NCBI RefSeq assembly: GCF_032854445.1
Contig: NC_088295.1
Location: 21,129,385 to 21,193,384, forward strand
DNA length: 64,000 bases
Reading direction: 5' to 3'
Origin: Liolophura sinensis
Lineage: Eukaryota > Mollusca > Polyplacophora > Chitonida > Chitonidae
Notes under the pieces: model-generated
What the model was told of the DNA's origin: nothing
Seen by the model: the letters and a program-made list of their open reading frames with translations, nothing else
Databases searched by the model: none
Position numbers and translations under genes: made by a program
In this document: positions 55,231 to 64,000 of the stretch, in pieces
Layout of the letters: every line of letters starts with the position of its first letter
Position numbering within the stretch: the stretch's first letter is position 1

Positions 55231-57042
55231 ACTTATAATGTTGATTTTATCGCATCGGAATTCGGATCTTAAAAATTTTAGTTCGGTGGGGCCGTACCCC
55301 GGCAATTTCAAAAGTCGGTGAGGCCAGCTAAAGTTCTGGCGCCCCCCGCCCCCTCTTTCGACCCAACCATTAAAAAATACACCACAGTGAATGTTCATTG
55401 TTTTCATTGAATCGTTTTTTGTAATTTCCAAAGTGGGCAATGTAACTCAAACGGAGTGAAAACTCACGTCTATTAATTTTGGAAGGCCTTTTATCCTCAA
55501 GCACTCAGCAAAACTCAATGCAGCAATTGTCTTATTTTCTGGAATATTTTCAACAAGGCGATAATACTCAAAAACAATTCTCATGTTTTATGAAGCAATA
55601 CCTGCATGTTTTCTATCACAAAGAACACATGGATATAGATATCGAGTTTAGCCTACTTAAGGTTTTATCATAATTTTGGATAGGAATTTCCTTGTGCAAT
55701 TTTGTGGATGCCTCTAGCTCCCCCGTTCAAATGATTTTGCATAGATTTTCAAGTTAAAGGCTCCATACATCTGCTTGTATTTACTTTAATTATAGAAAAG
55801 GCATTCAGAACATGTCTCCGGACGTCTGGAATATCGGAGCTTCCGGGGCCTCGAGGGCCACTGGAGCCTCGCCTATATTGACTGGGATAGTTGTTCCGCT
55901 TGCCTGTGTACGACCCCACCATCTCCCCACCTCGCTGTTTGCAGGCCTCATTACTCTGGTCAATGTATAAATAAATATTGTTCAGTTTATCCGCATGCGC
56001 TATTATACAATAGGCCTAAATATTTCAAAACTCACACAGCGAGTAGCGGTGTTCCAATGGATCCGGTAACTAAATTTGTGCCAGAATGTGCATTATAGGC
56101 CTTCTTTGTCACAAGCTTGAGGATGGATACTTTTTTCTCTCAACACACGCTGAAACGCACATAATACGGCTATAGAGCACTATAGGGTGCAAGAGTTTCC
56201 GGGGCCTTGGCCTCCCCTCATTGGTTGGGATAATGCACTCCCCACTTTACATTTGCTTCCTACGCCTCTGTATAATATATGAGATTTAACATTCCGGTAA
56301 ACAATTCTAGATTAAGTCGAAACTTCGCTTCACAACGCGCCATTTCTGTAAATCTCGCTCTTTGGATTAAATTGCGCTTATCTCCTAAGAATGTTGCCTT
56401 GTTTTCGGAATCTCGTCCTAATTTCGCTCTGTCGCCCGAATGTCACTCTTCCCAAGTCGAGCTGCAAAGCTCAGCTTTGAGAGTCAGATCAGTAATTTCG
56501 AGAGTGCCGCAACATTTTGACGAGATCAAGAATATAGGCGACATTAGAGCCAATGCAGTGTGCGAGACTCGAAATTCAGACGAGATTTAGACCAGATTTG
56601 ACCAAAAAAAAATGAACGAGCAGGCGAAATTGGAATGAGAGCACGAGGTTCAGTCATCAAAGCGAGATTCAGACTCAGGCGCGCTATTCACACAAGATTC
56701 TTGACCGAATATCATTGAAATCTCGTTGGAATCTCGACAAAATGTTGCGTTGTCGTTCTAATCTCGAAGGAATGTCGACTAAATCGTGTACGGCCGATCT
56801 AACATCGCTGTTCCTGGCTTGGGGCAAACATATACGATAGAGCCTGGACGCTTCCATGTATTTGACTCATTGACGTTCGATGCAAACCAGGATTCAAGTC
56901 CCTGTGCAGTAGATGGGATCGTGATCGTGGGTTGATCAATTCTATTCTTTAGTTGATAGAGGATTGTTATCACCATACCCAATAGAGTTAGGCCTATGAT
57001 GTACAGCAGATCGCCCTATCCTACTGACATGCATGCCCTTAC
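55231..57042. other. Last intron of the AprA-like gene, remainder
   Basis: Contains the repeated 45-bp segment (55235-55279) and the TCTCG/CGAGA stretch (56290-56785). A 103-codon open frame at 56279-56590 is a by-product of that stretch. Confidence 0.5.
56290..56785. repeat. Strand-switching TCTCG/CGAGA-rich segment
   Basis: Two TCTCG at 56330-56420, five CGAGA at 56495-56670, three TCTCG at 56715-56770, plus related TTCGCT and GCGAAA words. The motif switches strand twice, giving imperfect fold-back potential. Confidence 0.6.
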
Positions 57043-57109
57043 CTGAATAAAAAAAAGCGGCCCAGCCTTCCGCTGGATTGTCGAACTCCACCTGGTACAT
57101 GTTATTGCC
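57043..57109 (-). CDS. AprA-like exon n-1, one base too long
   Basis: 67 nt after TATCAAACAG, donor CAG|GTAAGG. It reads GNNMYQVEFDNPAEGWAAFF. The 8-T run then shifts frame, and FFIQ appears in the next frame. 66 nt would fit the phases and the family. Confidence 0.7.
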
Positions 57110-57606
57110 CTGTTTGATAAACGATTAGGGTATACAGTTATATATGTAAGTATACAGATATTCATTAAAAGATTTGAAAGATTCATGTGCGAAAAATAAG
57201 GCTTCTTCGAACGCTCTGTGTTTGTATTCACTGCAGGTATTTCACAATGACATAGTAATCCTACATATTTTCCAACCATTTAGTTTTGTACATAAAATAA
57301 AAGATAACCCCCGCCCCCCATCCACAACAAACAATTTTCGGTAACATTAAATTTTAAATTAGTTGAAGAGGGCTGCGCTGTTTTCGTGACGAATGTACAT
57401 AGAAAGATGTAAAATATGTATACAGAGTAATACGAAATACTTTTGTGAGGGTCACAGAATCAAACAGGGAGGAAGATCTGCGTAAGAATGTCTGATAAGT
57501 GCTTTTAATGTATGTCTCTTATAGCGGGGAATCTTTCTGACATCGCCTTTTGGATCGCTTTGTGCGCACTCCTTTGTTCTAACACTGGTACATTATAGTA
57601 GCTTAC

Positions 57607-57699
57607 CACTTCCTGTACGTCAAATGTCAGCCATGGAACGGGGTGTGGAAAGGGTTTCGTAGGGTTGCCAGGTGTTCCCACTAAAGGCGGAAATCCCTC
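57607..57699 (-). CDS. AprA-like exon n-2, one base short
   Basis: 93 nt after TTCTTTTCAG, donor GTG|GTAAGC. Entering in phase 2 it reads RRDFRL and then TAG. The rest (VGTPGNPTKPFPHPVPWLTF, DVQEV) is open in the next frame. A 94-nt length would fit both splice phases. Confidence 0.7.
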
Positions 57700-57833
57700 C
57701 TGAAAAGAACGCATGGTTAAAATACGTTAACGATAGTAATGATAAGAGAAAAAAATCAGTGCCACACAGATATCGCTAACCCCGAGTTTGTGTTTTACAA
57801 TGTGGTTGTACATGGGTATTTGGGTGAAAATCT

Positions 57834-57990
57834 TCAGATGACAAAAGAAGGTCAGCCAGCAACCTACGGATTGTCGTGGGTTTCCCCCGGGCTCTGCCCG
57901 GTTTCTCCTCCTCCATAATGCTGGCCGCCATCGTAAAAGTGAAGTTTTCTTGAGTACGGCGAAAAACACCCAATCAGACAGATCAGATGA
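57834..57990 (+). mobile_element. 5'-truncated MetaSINE-like SINE with 8-bp TSD
   Basis: The element (57842-57982) keeps GTCGTGGGTTTCCCCCGGGC, ATAATGCTGGCCGCCATCG and GAGTACGGCGAAAAACACC. TCAGATGA lies on both sides. In an intron of the AprA-like gene. Confidence 0.85.
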
Positions 57991-58919
57991 TATAAACACT
58001 AATTTGTGCCCTACTACATTCATTCAAGTCATTAAAATTAGTCCGATTGTTCTTTGGACGAGATGATAGAACGCTTTTCCTACAGATTATATATACAAAG
58101 ATTTGAAACGTTGAGTAATGCTGAATATAGAACGGAATCTTTCTAGTCATAGAATGCAACAGGGAGGAAGATATGTGAATGTACACTGAACAAAAAAAGA
58201 AATTTCACGTACTCGTTTATGTTCCAAACATAGGCACTACCTATATGGAACAAAGTGTGTGGAAAGGAAAAAATCTAGTGTGTGAACGTAATGAGCGCAT
58301 ACTAAAATAGATCAGGCATTACATGCATTTGTCAGTAAATGTGCAAATCTGTATTATGACTGTATCCTTGCCCATATTTTTACACAGCACAACAACCAAC
58401 GATCAAAATAATCTCCAGAACTCATAGACTATACAGGCCATATCAAGACTACACACTAATTAAATCCTTTCTAATTATATGGCATTATGTTGTAAGACAA
58501 TGAAATTGGCAAGAGCATGCAGAACTTTATAAATTTTAATCTTAATGACTCAGACTATGACACAAAACAAAGCCAATTGTATATTCCCTCTGGGACACCA
58601 ACCGACTTTTTGGGAAATTTCTGGCATAAAGAGTATCAAATTAATCATCCAAAGTTCATTTCTTCAGCTGTTTAGTAATATAAAATATGGTATTTTCAAA
58701 AAAACATAGGTGGGGTGCTCTACATTACCACCTGAGAGTTGTTTTACATGGCAGTTTACACACATATCTGAGAAATGCTAGAATATTGTTTTTGAACATA
58801 ATTAGATTAATCTTAATTGCTGGAGGAGTTTATATAGGTTGTATATATTCAATGCTTAATGACGATTATTGTGAGTTTTCATTGTTGAGCTATGTCTGTG
58901 ACAAATTTGTAAACATCTG
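57991..58919. other. Intron of the AprA-like gene
   Basis: AT-rich. TGTACACTGAACAAAAAAAG at 58180-58199 resembles a terminal sequence of Tc1-like elements, but no partner was found. Confidence 0.35.
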
Positions 58920-58959
58920 ACACGAGGACGCCGTTGGTAGACCCTCCACAGTCAACAGT

Positions 58960-59520
58960 AGCATGATGGTGGCGCTTTTTGATTTCACAGGGACTAGCCA
59001 CCTGTATATTCAGTACTGCTTCCTCTCGCATTAACAACAGCAAGGCAACGTTGTCTCACTGATTGCCTAACACCCCTGAATTTGGCATTGGCAACCTGCG
59101 CCACTGCCATACCAACATGGCACCCAGCTCTTGTGTTGGAATGTTGGAGGCCTAGGTCACGAACAGGCATGGAGCGGTACCAGCTCCGGGTCAAGGACCT
59201 GGTCACGATATCCCGCTGCATTGAGGTACCCACCAATTAAGTCAGCAAATCGCAGTGTAAAACTCTGGTTCAAGAGCAGGTGAAACTGGACACCGTGCAG
59301 ACGTTCATTACGGTTTACCTGTGTCAGAACTGGCCCAACATCATGACTTCGGGCACGAAGATGGCCAGCGCAGCTACGCGACCCCTAAGCTTTGCGTTTA
59401 CACGCAAATGACGTAGCCGAATTTGATTGTGCTCGGCGTGTGTCGTCATACGGGGGCGTCTTGACCTGAGGCGATCAGATGTCCTTCCCGTTTGATGCAC
59501 ACGTGCCCTGAGGTTGTCTG
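58960..59520 (-). pseudogene. Fossil Tc1-like transposase, internally deleted
   Basis: On the minus strand, in several frames, there are TSDRLRSRRPRMTTHAEHNQ and LRHLRVN (N-terminal helix-turn-helix region), YRDQVLDPELVPLHA (before the DDE core) and VRQRCLAVVNARGSSTEY (C-terminal end). The catalytic middle is missing and stops occur throughout. GC-richer than its surroundings. Names of the regions rest on family memory. Confidence 0.6.
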
Positions 59521-60200
59521 CTGTATTTCATGGTAAATAAGCAAAGTAACTCCGAAGAAATTCATCTGGACGATCTCAAGATTTTTCTGATGTGGCCAGG
59601 ATAAATAGGTATAAAAGCAAGATTCTTCTCATGTGCTGGCTCACTTGGCACAACTGAAGAAGAAAACTTCTCCCTGTGTGTCTTCCCAAATAAGTATATA
59701 TATGTTAAAAGTTTGATAAATACGATGAAATTCCTGGTTTATCGCCGGTGGATCTAATTCTGTAGTCATGAAATATCGTAAGACTGAAAATTGGTGCAAT
59801 ACGCAAGTGACCATGCAGCCGATAATGGTATTCTTGGAAATGATGAACTTCTCAAGAGTCGTGCAAAGGGTCAAGCAGAAAACTCGGACGAACGGATGTC
59901 AGTTATCTCAACAAAAAACTTGTTGAGAGCACTGAAAGGAACCGACGATCGCTTTTCGCAACGATAAGATCTGAGGCTGCAGGGGATTTCCAGTGTGATG
60001 CCGAACCGAAACACATCGTTAAATTTAAATTTAGACACAGGTTATATACCATACCACTTATGTATAATATATTATTCTAAGATTTGCCACTACACCAAAT
60101 CTATAATAATGCAATTGTCGATGCAGTGTTCCACTGTTAAATGCTACTGACAGCGACGTGCAAATTACAACAAAGATTAATGACAAGATATTCAAATTAC
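59521..60200. other. Intron of the AprA-like gene, no clear feature
   Basis: The stretch has a repeat-like look (AACTGAAGAAGAAAACTTCTC at 59650-59670), but I cannot assign it. Confidence 0.35.
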
Positions 60201-60289
60201 CTTAGACCGTCAAGTGTTTTGGCTTTGTATGCATGGATTGTCATGGGTGTAGTATCTGTCATCACAGTTATACGACCACCACTTGAAAG
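60201..60289 (-). CDS. AprA-like exon n-3
   Basis: 89 nt, phase 0 to 2, coding LSSGGRITVMTDTTPMTIHA and YKAKTLDGLR. Acceptor TTTTTCTTCCAG, donor AG|GTAATT. Intact. Confidence 0.75.
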
Positions 60290-61419
60290 CTGGAAGAAAA
60301 AGTACTTTGGTTAATCATATATCGAGATTACATTGAGAAGTCGATCTTTTCTGCCTTTAAATTCTCAAGTAGATGGTATATGGTACTGAGATATTGTATC
60401 ATTGTACAACTATAAAGAACTATACCCTCCATATTTGCTTCAGTGGTAAAAGTGCTATTCTACGGCGTGAAATTAACGTTTGTTGTTTAAATTTCTATTT
60501 CACGACAGGTTATACTGGCCTTTAAACCATATACCTTTGTCACCGCGCATTGCGGACAATTCAGATGGGATAGAATGGATTTTTGTAAGGTTATAACATA
60601 ATGTGACCTAGAGGTAAGAAAGTGAGTGTGATCGTCATGCAATGGTTTAGATGCACGCAGATGTTGGAGCCAGTGAAGGTAATAAGTATAGATGGAATTA
60701 CAAAATATTGATATTGGGTGAAAAGCTCTGTCGATCTGTCATATCGATTCGACAAGTGGGATGACTAAAGCACAAGCCGATTTCATAAGCCGTGTTCAGA
60801 CGATAGGATTTGTCTTATCCTGTAATCGAATGGAATAACGCATGCTGTTGTTGTATTTTCAATGAATTATTCGAATCCGATGGGTCGGCTTCACAATCAC
60901 ACGATGTGAACGCGACTTTATGCTTACAACTTAAAAATACATTCCTTTCAAGTGAAGGCGAATTGCAACTATTCGTCAAAGGTTGATAATCAAACACTTC
61001 TTTCATTGATAATGTTATGAAAAAGGTAAATGCCATAAATGAAAACTATTAGATATTCGGGTAACAGTATCAGTACTGTGAACTCCACGTGTGTTTGCAA
61101 AATCCACATGTGCAAGCATTGTAAGGAAATGGATATAACAAGTGTATTGAGACAGATGTAAAAAGAATTGTCAGGAAATGAGTGTAACAACTGTACACAC
61201 ATTCACATGGATATGTTTGCCTACACAACATGTAACTACCGTCGCAGTGCTGTTGTATATACTTCTTAGAAGAAAATGTACATAACTATAGACTGAATAC
61301 CAAAATTACCACTCTCGGGAAAAGTGGCAAAGACCAACTTTGTTTTAAAAGTTTGAATACCAAAATAACTGTTGAAAATGATAATGAAAACAACTTGTCA
61401 CTTCAAGTCAGGTGGGTTA
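60290..61419. other. Upstream of the last recognised AprA-like exon, no feature seen
   Basis: No further exon of the gene found on the minus strand. Short open frames only. Confidence 0.4.
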
Positions 61420-61560
61420 TTTATTTGATCATTTATTTGATTTGTTTTACGTCGTACTCAAAGAACATGTCACTTAAACGACGCCGGTCAGTATTGTGGA
61501 AGTACGGTGGGAAGAAAGAGGGCCAGCACTGGGAAAACCCACGATCATTCGGAAGTTTCT
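61420..61560 (-). mobile_element. SINE fragment, diverged
   Basis: ATTTATTTGATTTGTTTTACG, then CGTACTCAAAGAACATGTCAC and CCACGATCATTCGG match the inverted 3' domain of the MetaSINE-like family. Confidence 0.7.
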
Positions 61561-61584
61561 AATAGGCTTTTTACCACGTATTTA

Positions 61585-61690
61585 TTTATTTTTTTGTCTG
61601 GTGATTTATGCCTGATGATTTATGCCGTACCAAAAAATACTTCATGTAAAAATAGTACCACGAAGGCACCGCGTTCCCACGTATACGAAG
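61585..61690 (-). mobile_element. SINE 3'-end fragment, strongly diverged
   Basis: GATTTATGCCGTACCAAAAAA and ATACTTCATG resemble the inverted tail. Weak. Confidence 0.4.
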
Positions 61691-61904
61691 GATGTGGCTT
61701 GTGTTTTCCGTAATAACCAACTTGTTGCCTCGGGACTTGTCTTTTACCTTTACTTTAATGTGCGATATTCTCTAATTAACCAACAGAGCTACATTAGTAT
61801 AACGGGCATATTTTGAGCTATCATGCAAGTGTAGCATATGTAGGCTGTATATTCTATCTGTGCTACACACACAGTATATACGCCTAATATATATAACTAA
61901 ATAA

Positions 61905-62270
61905 TGTAAAGCAATTGTGTTGAAATCTAACACAACGACATGTGCTATTTTTCTTTCAACACGGAAATGTGTTACCCTATGGACACAAAGATGTGTCAAA
62001 TAAACGTGAAGTACACGTTTGTGTTACAAAATAATAAAACACAAACTTGTGTTGAACCAGAATGACTTAATTATGCAATACAACAAAAACTTACGTATAT
62101 AACATTTAACACATCTTATAGTCAATTCTTTCAACACGACCCTGTGATGTTAATTCAATACAAGAAAGAGTTGTTCAAATATGACACAAACATTCTGTTT
62201 CGAAAGATTGTGTCATAAAACAAATGCATTTGTGCTATATAAACAGTATAATATACATCTACATATGATT
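61905..62270. repeat. Cluster of TGTGTT / AACACA words, MITE-like
   Basis: TTGTGTTGAAATCTAACACAA (61916-61936), then AACACGGAAATGTGTTACC, CACGTTTGTGTTAC, ACACAAACTTGTGTTG, AACACATC, CAACACGACC, GACACAAAC and TTGTGTCATAA follow one another, many as short facing pairs. Confidence 0.55.
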
Positions 62271-62764
62271 ACTATGTGTGCAATAAAGCACAATATAAAA
62301 TTTAAAACCACCTGAGCTTGGTATTAGTATATCTCACACTCACCGTTTCTCGTTTCCAAGAAACCTTGGGAATGTCCACCCCTAAAATTTTCAATGAAGA
62401 AGAATAAGTTTAAGCATAAATTCCAATTGTTTATGCCTTGGAAATCACCAATATACACCACCAATAGAATGCAAAATTACAGTTAAAAAAAAAAGGTATG
62501 AAATTCGATGGCATATGTCAAAATTGTAAACCTGTATCAGCAAGCACTTCTCTTTGTACAGTAATTTTTGTAGATCTACCTCGTTGACATTATAAGGGAT
62601 TTACAGCATTTTTCTCAGTTTGAAAATCCACCAAAACAGTGTTTACACGTGCAGAAATCACATACAGTGTATGCCCACGATCATTCTGTTCTTTCCAGAT
62701 ACTAAACTGCTTTTCATTAATTTAAATTTGGGCTAAAATTTAGGGTAAAATATGGACAAATTCT
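62271..62764. other. No feature seen
   Basis: AT-rich sequence with no recognisable exon or repeat. Confidence 0.4.
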
Positions 62765-62870
62765 TAAGTTATTTATTTATGTATTTGTATATTTATTCGA
62801 ATTGTCTTACGCCTTTCTTTGGAATAATTCACTTATATCCTGATGGTAACTTTATAGAAGGAGAAAACTG
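62765..62870 (-). mobile_element. SINE 3'-end fragment, diverged
   Basis: TATTTATTCGAATTGTCTTACG, then TTCACTTATATCCTGATGG and GAAGGAGAAAACTG resemble the inverted 3' domain. Confidence 0.5.
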
Positions 62871-63264
62871 TACAGTCCAAGGAAAGCAACGCATGCAGCT
62901 TAATTATCAGAGGCCAGAGAAATCTCAGTTAACGGACTAGAGGAGGCGGGCTGTATGATATATACCAGCACGCGATATACATGCAGTATACAGTGTCTTT
63001 TTGAACATTTTAATCACCGGGGTTTTCATTTCTTGATTGAAAGGCTTTTGTTAGGCCCTGAACTTTAAAAATCTCAGATTCCGTCCTCCCTTTCAAAATT
63101 CTGTTACCTTCACAATGGATAAGTAAAAAGCCCTCAGAGTAAAAAAGAGACTGATCTCGTGTCCGGCACAGGAATGTTCTGCATTGGGAAGAATTCTGTG
63201 GAAATATCAGAGAACCTGGCTTTAAGTGTTATAGGAAGCAGATACATGTAGTTCAGGATCTTTT
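62871..63264. other. No feature seen
   Basis: Nothing recognised. Confidence 0.4.
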
Positions 63265-63590
63265 CATTCAGTTTGTTTATTTAGTTTATTTGATCGTTGA
63301 ATAACGCCATGCTGAAGAATTTTTCAGTCAGCTTTGTAGGTGATGGAAACTGGAATACCAGGCGTAAACCACCGACCTTTGGTAAGTCTTTTCATGGACA
63401 TCATATTGGTGGAAGACGAGTGGCCCTCAGCAAAAGACATACTGTGCAAACAATCACACGGGAGTCGTCGACCGTTTATTCTCACCAAGTTCCCAATGAT
63501 GTAGTGAGAGCGAGAGGAATGTACAAATTCCCTGGCCAATGCCGGCTTTGAACCCGCACCTCGTGTGTCACAGCTTTTCATTCAACCTAC
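63265..63590 (-). mobile_element. tRNA-derived SINE, other subfamily
   Basis: On the minus strand it starts near GCTGTGACACACGAGGTGCG with the B-box-like GGTTCAAAGCC and ends in AACGATCAAATAAACTAAAT. The body differs from the MetaSINE-like copies. Open frames of 84-85 codons on both strands are incidental. Confidence 0.55.
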
Positions 63591-63716
63591 AGGATAATAT
63601 ATGCAGAGACTGACTGCATACAGTCAGTTTTCCACGTCAGATACTTCACGGGCAATAGAGTGGGCACATTGTGATTTATGCTCGGCTTTAGTCACTTCTT
63701 TATTTTGTATTATTTT

Positions 63717-63975
63717 TTAGGGCCTGTAAGGGGGCCTCAGTGGGCTAGCGCGCTAGCGAAGTGTAATGACCCAGGAGCCTCCTACCAATGCGGTAGCTGT
63801 GAGTTCAAGTACAGCTCATGCTGGCTTCCTCTCCGGCCGTACGTGGGAAGGTCTGCCAATAACCTGCGGATGGTCGTGCGTTTCTTCCCATCATAATGCT
63901 GGCCGCCGTCGCATAAGTGAAATATTAGCACGGCGTAAAACACCAATCAAATAAATGAATAAATTAGAGCCTGCA
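63717..63975 (+). mobile_element. Nearly full-length MetaSINE-like SINE
   Basis: The element (63729-63963) runs from GGGGGCCTCAGTGGGCTAGC through TGACCCAGGAGCCTCC, GTGAGTTCAAGTACAGC and GCGGATGGTCGTGCG to AACACCAATCAAATAAATG. TTAGGGCCTGTA and TTAGAGCCTGCA flank it. A small deletion replaces the usual TTCTTGAGT before the tail. Confidence 0.9.
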
Positions 63976-64000
63976 CTGGAACATATAAATGGGTACAGTT

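Larger units (their letters stand above)
54511..60289 (-). pseudogene. PhoPQ-activated pathogenicity-related / AprA-like protein, last four exons, with two frame breaks
   Basis: The four exons match, from memory, the C-terminal domain of the PhoPQ-related family (bacterial PqaA, Dictyostelium autocrine proliferation repressor AprA), usually secreted proteins with an alpha/beta-hydrolase-like fold. The order is GGRITVMTDTTPMTIHAYKA, RRDFRL, GTPGNPTKPFPHPVPWLTFD, NNMYQVEFDNPAEGWAAFF, FFIQ, MTFPGADGTALEMTTEAQII and PDTFPFPEC, ending CHGDSCRGTLV and TAG. Introns are GT-AG. After RRDFRL the frame hits TAG, and one missing base in CTTTAGTGG would restore it. In the next exon a run of 8 T breaks the frame where 7 T would give AFFIQ and the right phase. 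Both lie in T-runs, so assembly error and recent gene death are both possible. The catalytic N-terminal part lies upstream of the window or in exons I could not find. It is convergent to CK1. Confidence 0.75.

Noticed and set aside
56279-56590. 103-codon open frame
   Set aside because: It follows the TCTCG-rich stretch, and the Ser/Arg/Asn-rich peptide is a by-product of that composition.
58180-59520. A complete Tc1-like element bounded by TGTACACTGAACAAAAAAAG
   Set aside because: No inverted partner of this end was found near 59520-59700, and 700 bp separate it from the transposase remnant.
63297-63581. Overlapping 84-85-codon open frames on both strands
   Set aside because: They fall within a tRNA-derived SINE. 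The reading frames are incidental.

Overview
The window is animal nuclear DNA: AT-rich, with long GT-AG introns, dispersed tRNA-derived SINEs, minisatellites and decayed transposons. The SINEs have a 3' domain ending in CACCAATCAAATAAATAAA, which I recall from MetaSINE-type elements of molluscs and other lophotrochozoans. A mollusc is therefore the most likely source, but this rests on recollection and not on a search.

Layout. 1-6.4 kb is intergenic: a broken Penelope-like reverse-transcriptase fragment on the minus strand, a 37-bp tandem repeat, two SINE fragments and a 2-kb array of about 70-bp units. 6.4-16.7 kb holds a complete 13-exon gene on the minus strand for the spliceosomal protein PRPF31 (493 codons by my splicing). 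16.7-17.46 kb is a head-to-head promoter region. 17.46-51.3 kb holds a complete casein kinase 1 delta/epsilon (doubletime-type) gene on the plus strand. Its first 295 codons are the kinase domain in six exons. After exon 7 every junction is phase 1, so a 60-nt exon, a 201-nt exon and alternative last exons can be combined to give different C-terminal tails. 51.3-54.4 kb is intergenic and contains a SINE nested inside another SINE. 54.4-60.3 kb holds the last four exons, on the minus strand, of a gene related to the PhoPQ-activated pathogenicity-related / Dictyostelium AprA family. Two single-base frame breaks in T-runs mean it is either a recent pseudogene or carries assembly errors. 60.3-64 kb shows no further exon that I can identify, only repeats.

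PRPF31 acts in U4/U6.U5 tri-snRNP assembly and CK1 delta/epsilon in clock, Wnt and vesicle signalling. Sharing a promoter region suggests housekeeping-type co-regulation rather than a common pathway. CK1 and the AprA-like gene are convergent.

The points most worth following are the modular CK1 tail, the double frame break in the AprA-like gene, a SINE insertion that duplicated part of the splice-acceptor tract of CK1 exon 3, inverted repeats flanking CK1 exons 3-8, and a strand-switching TCTCG/CGAGA stretch at 56.3-56.8 kb.
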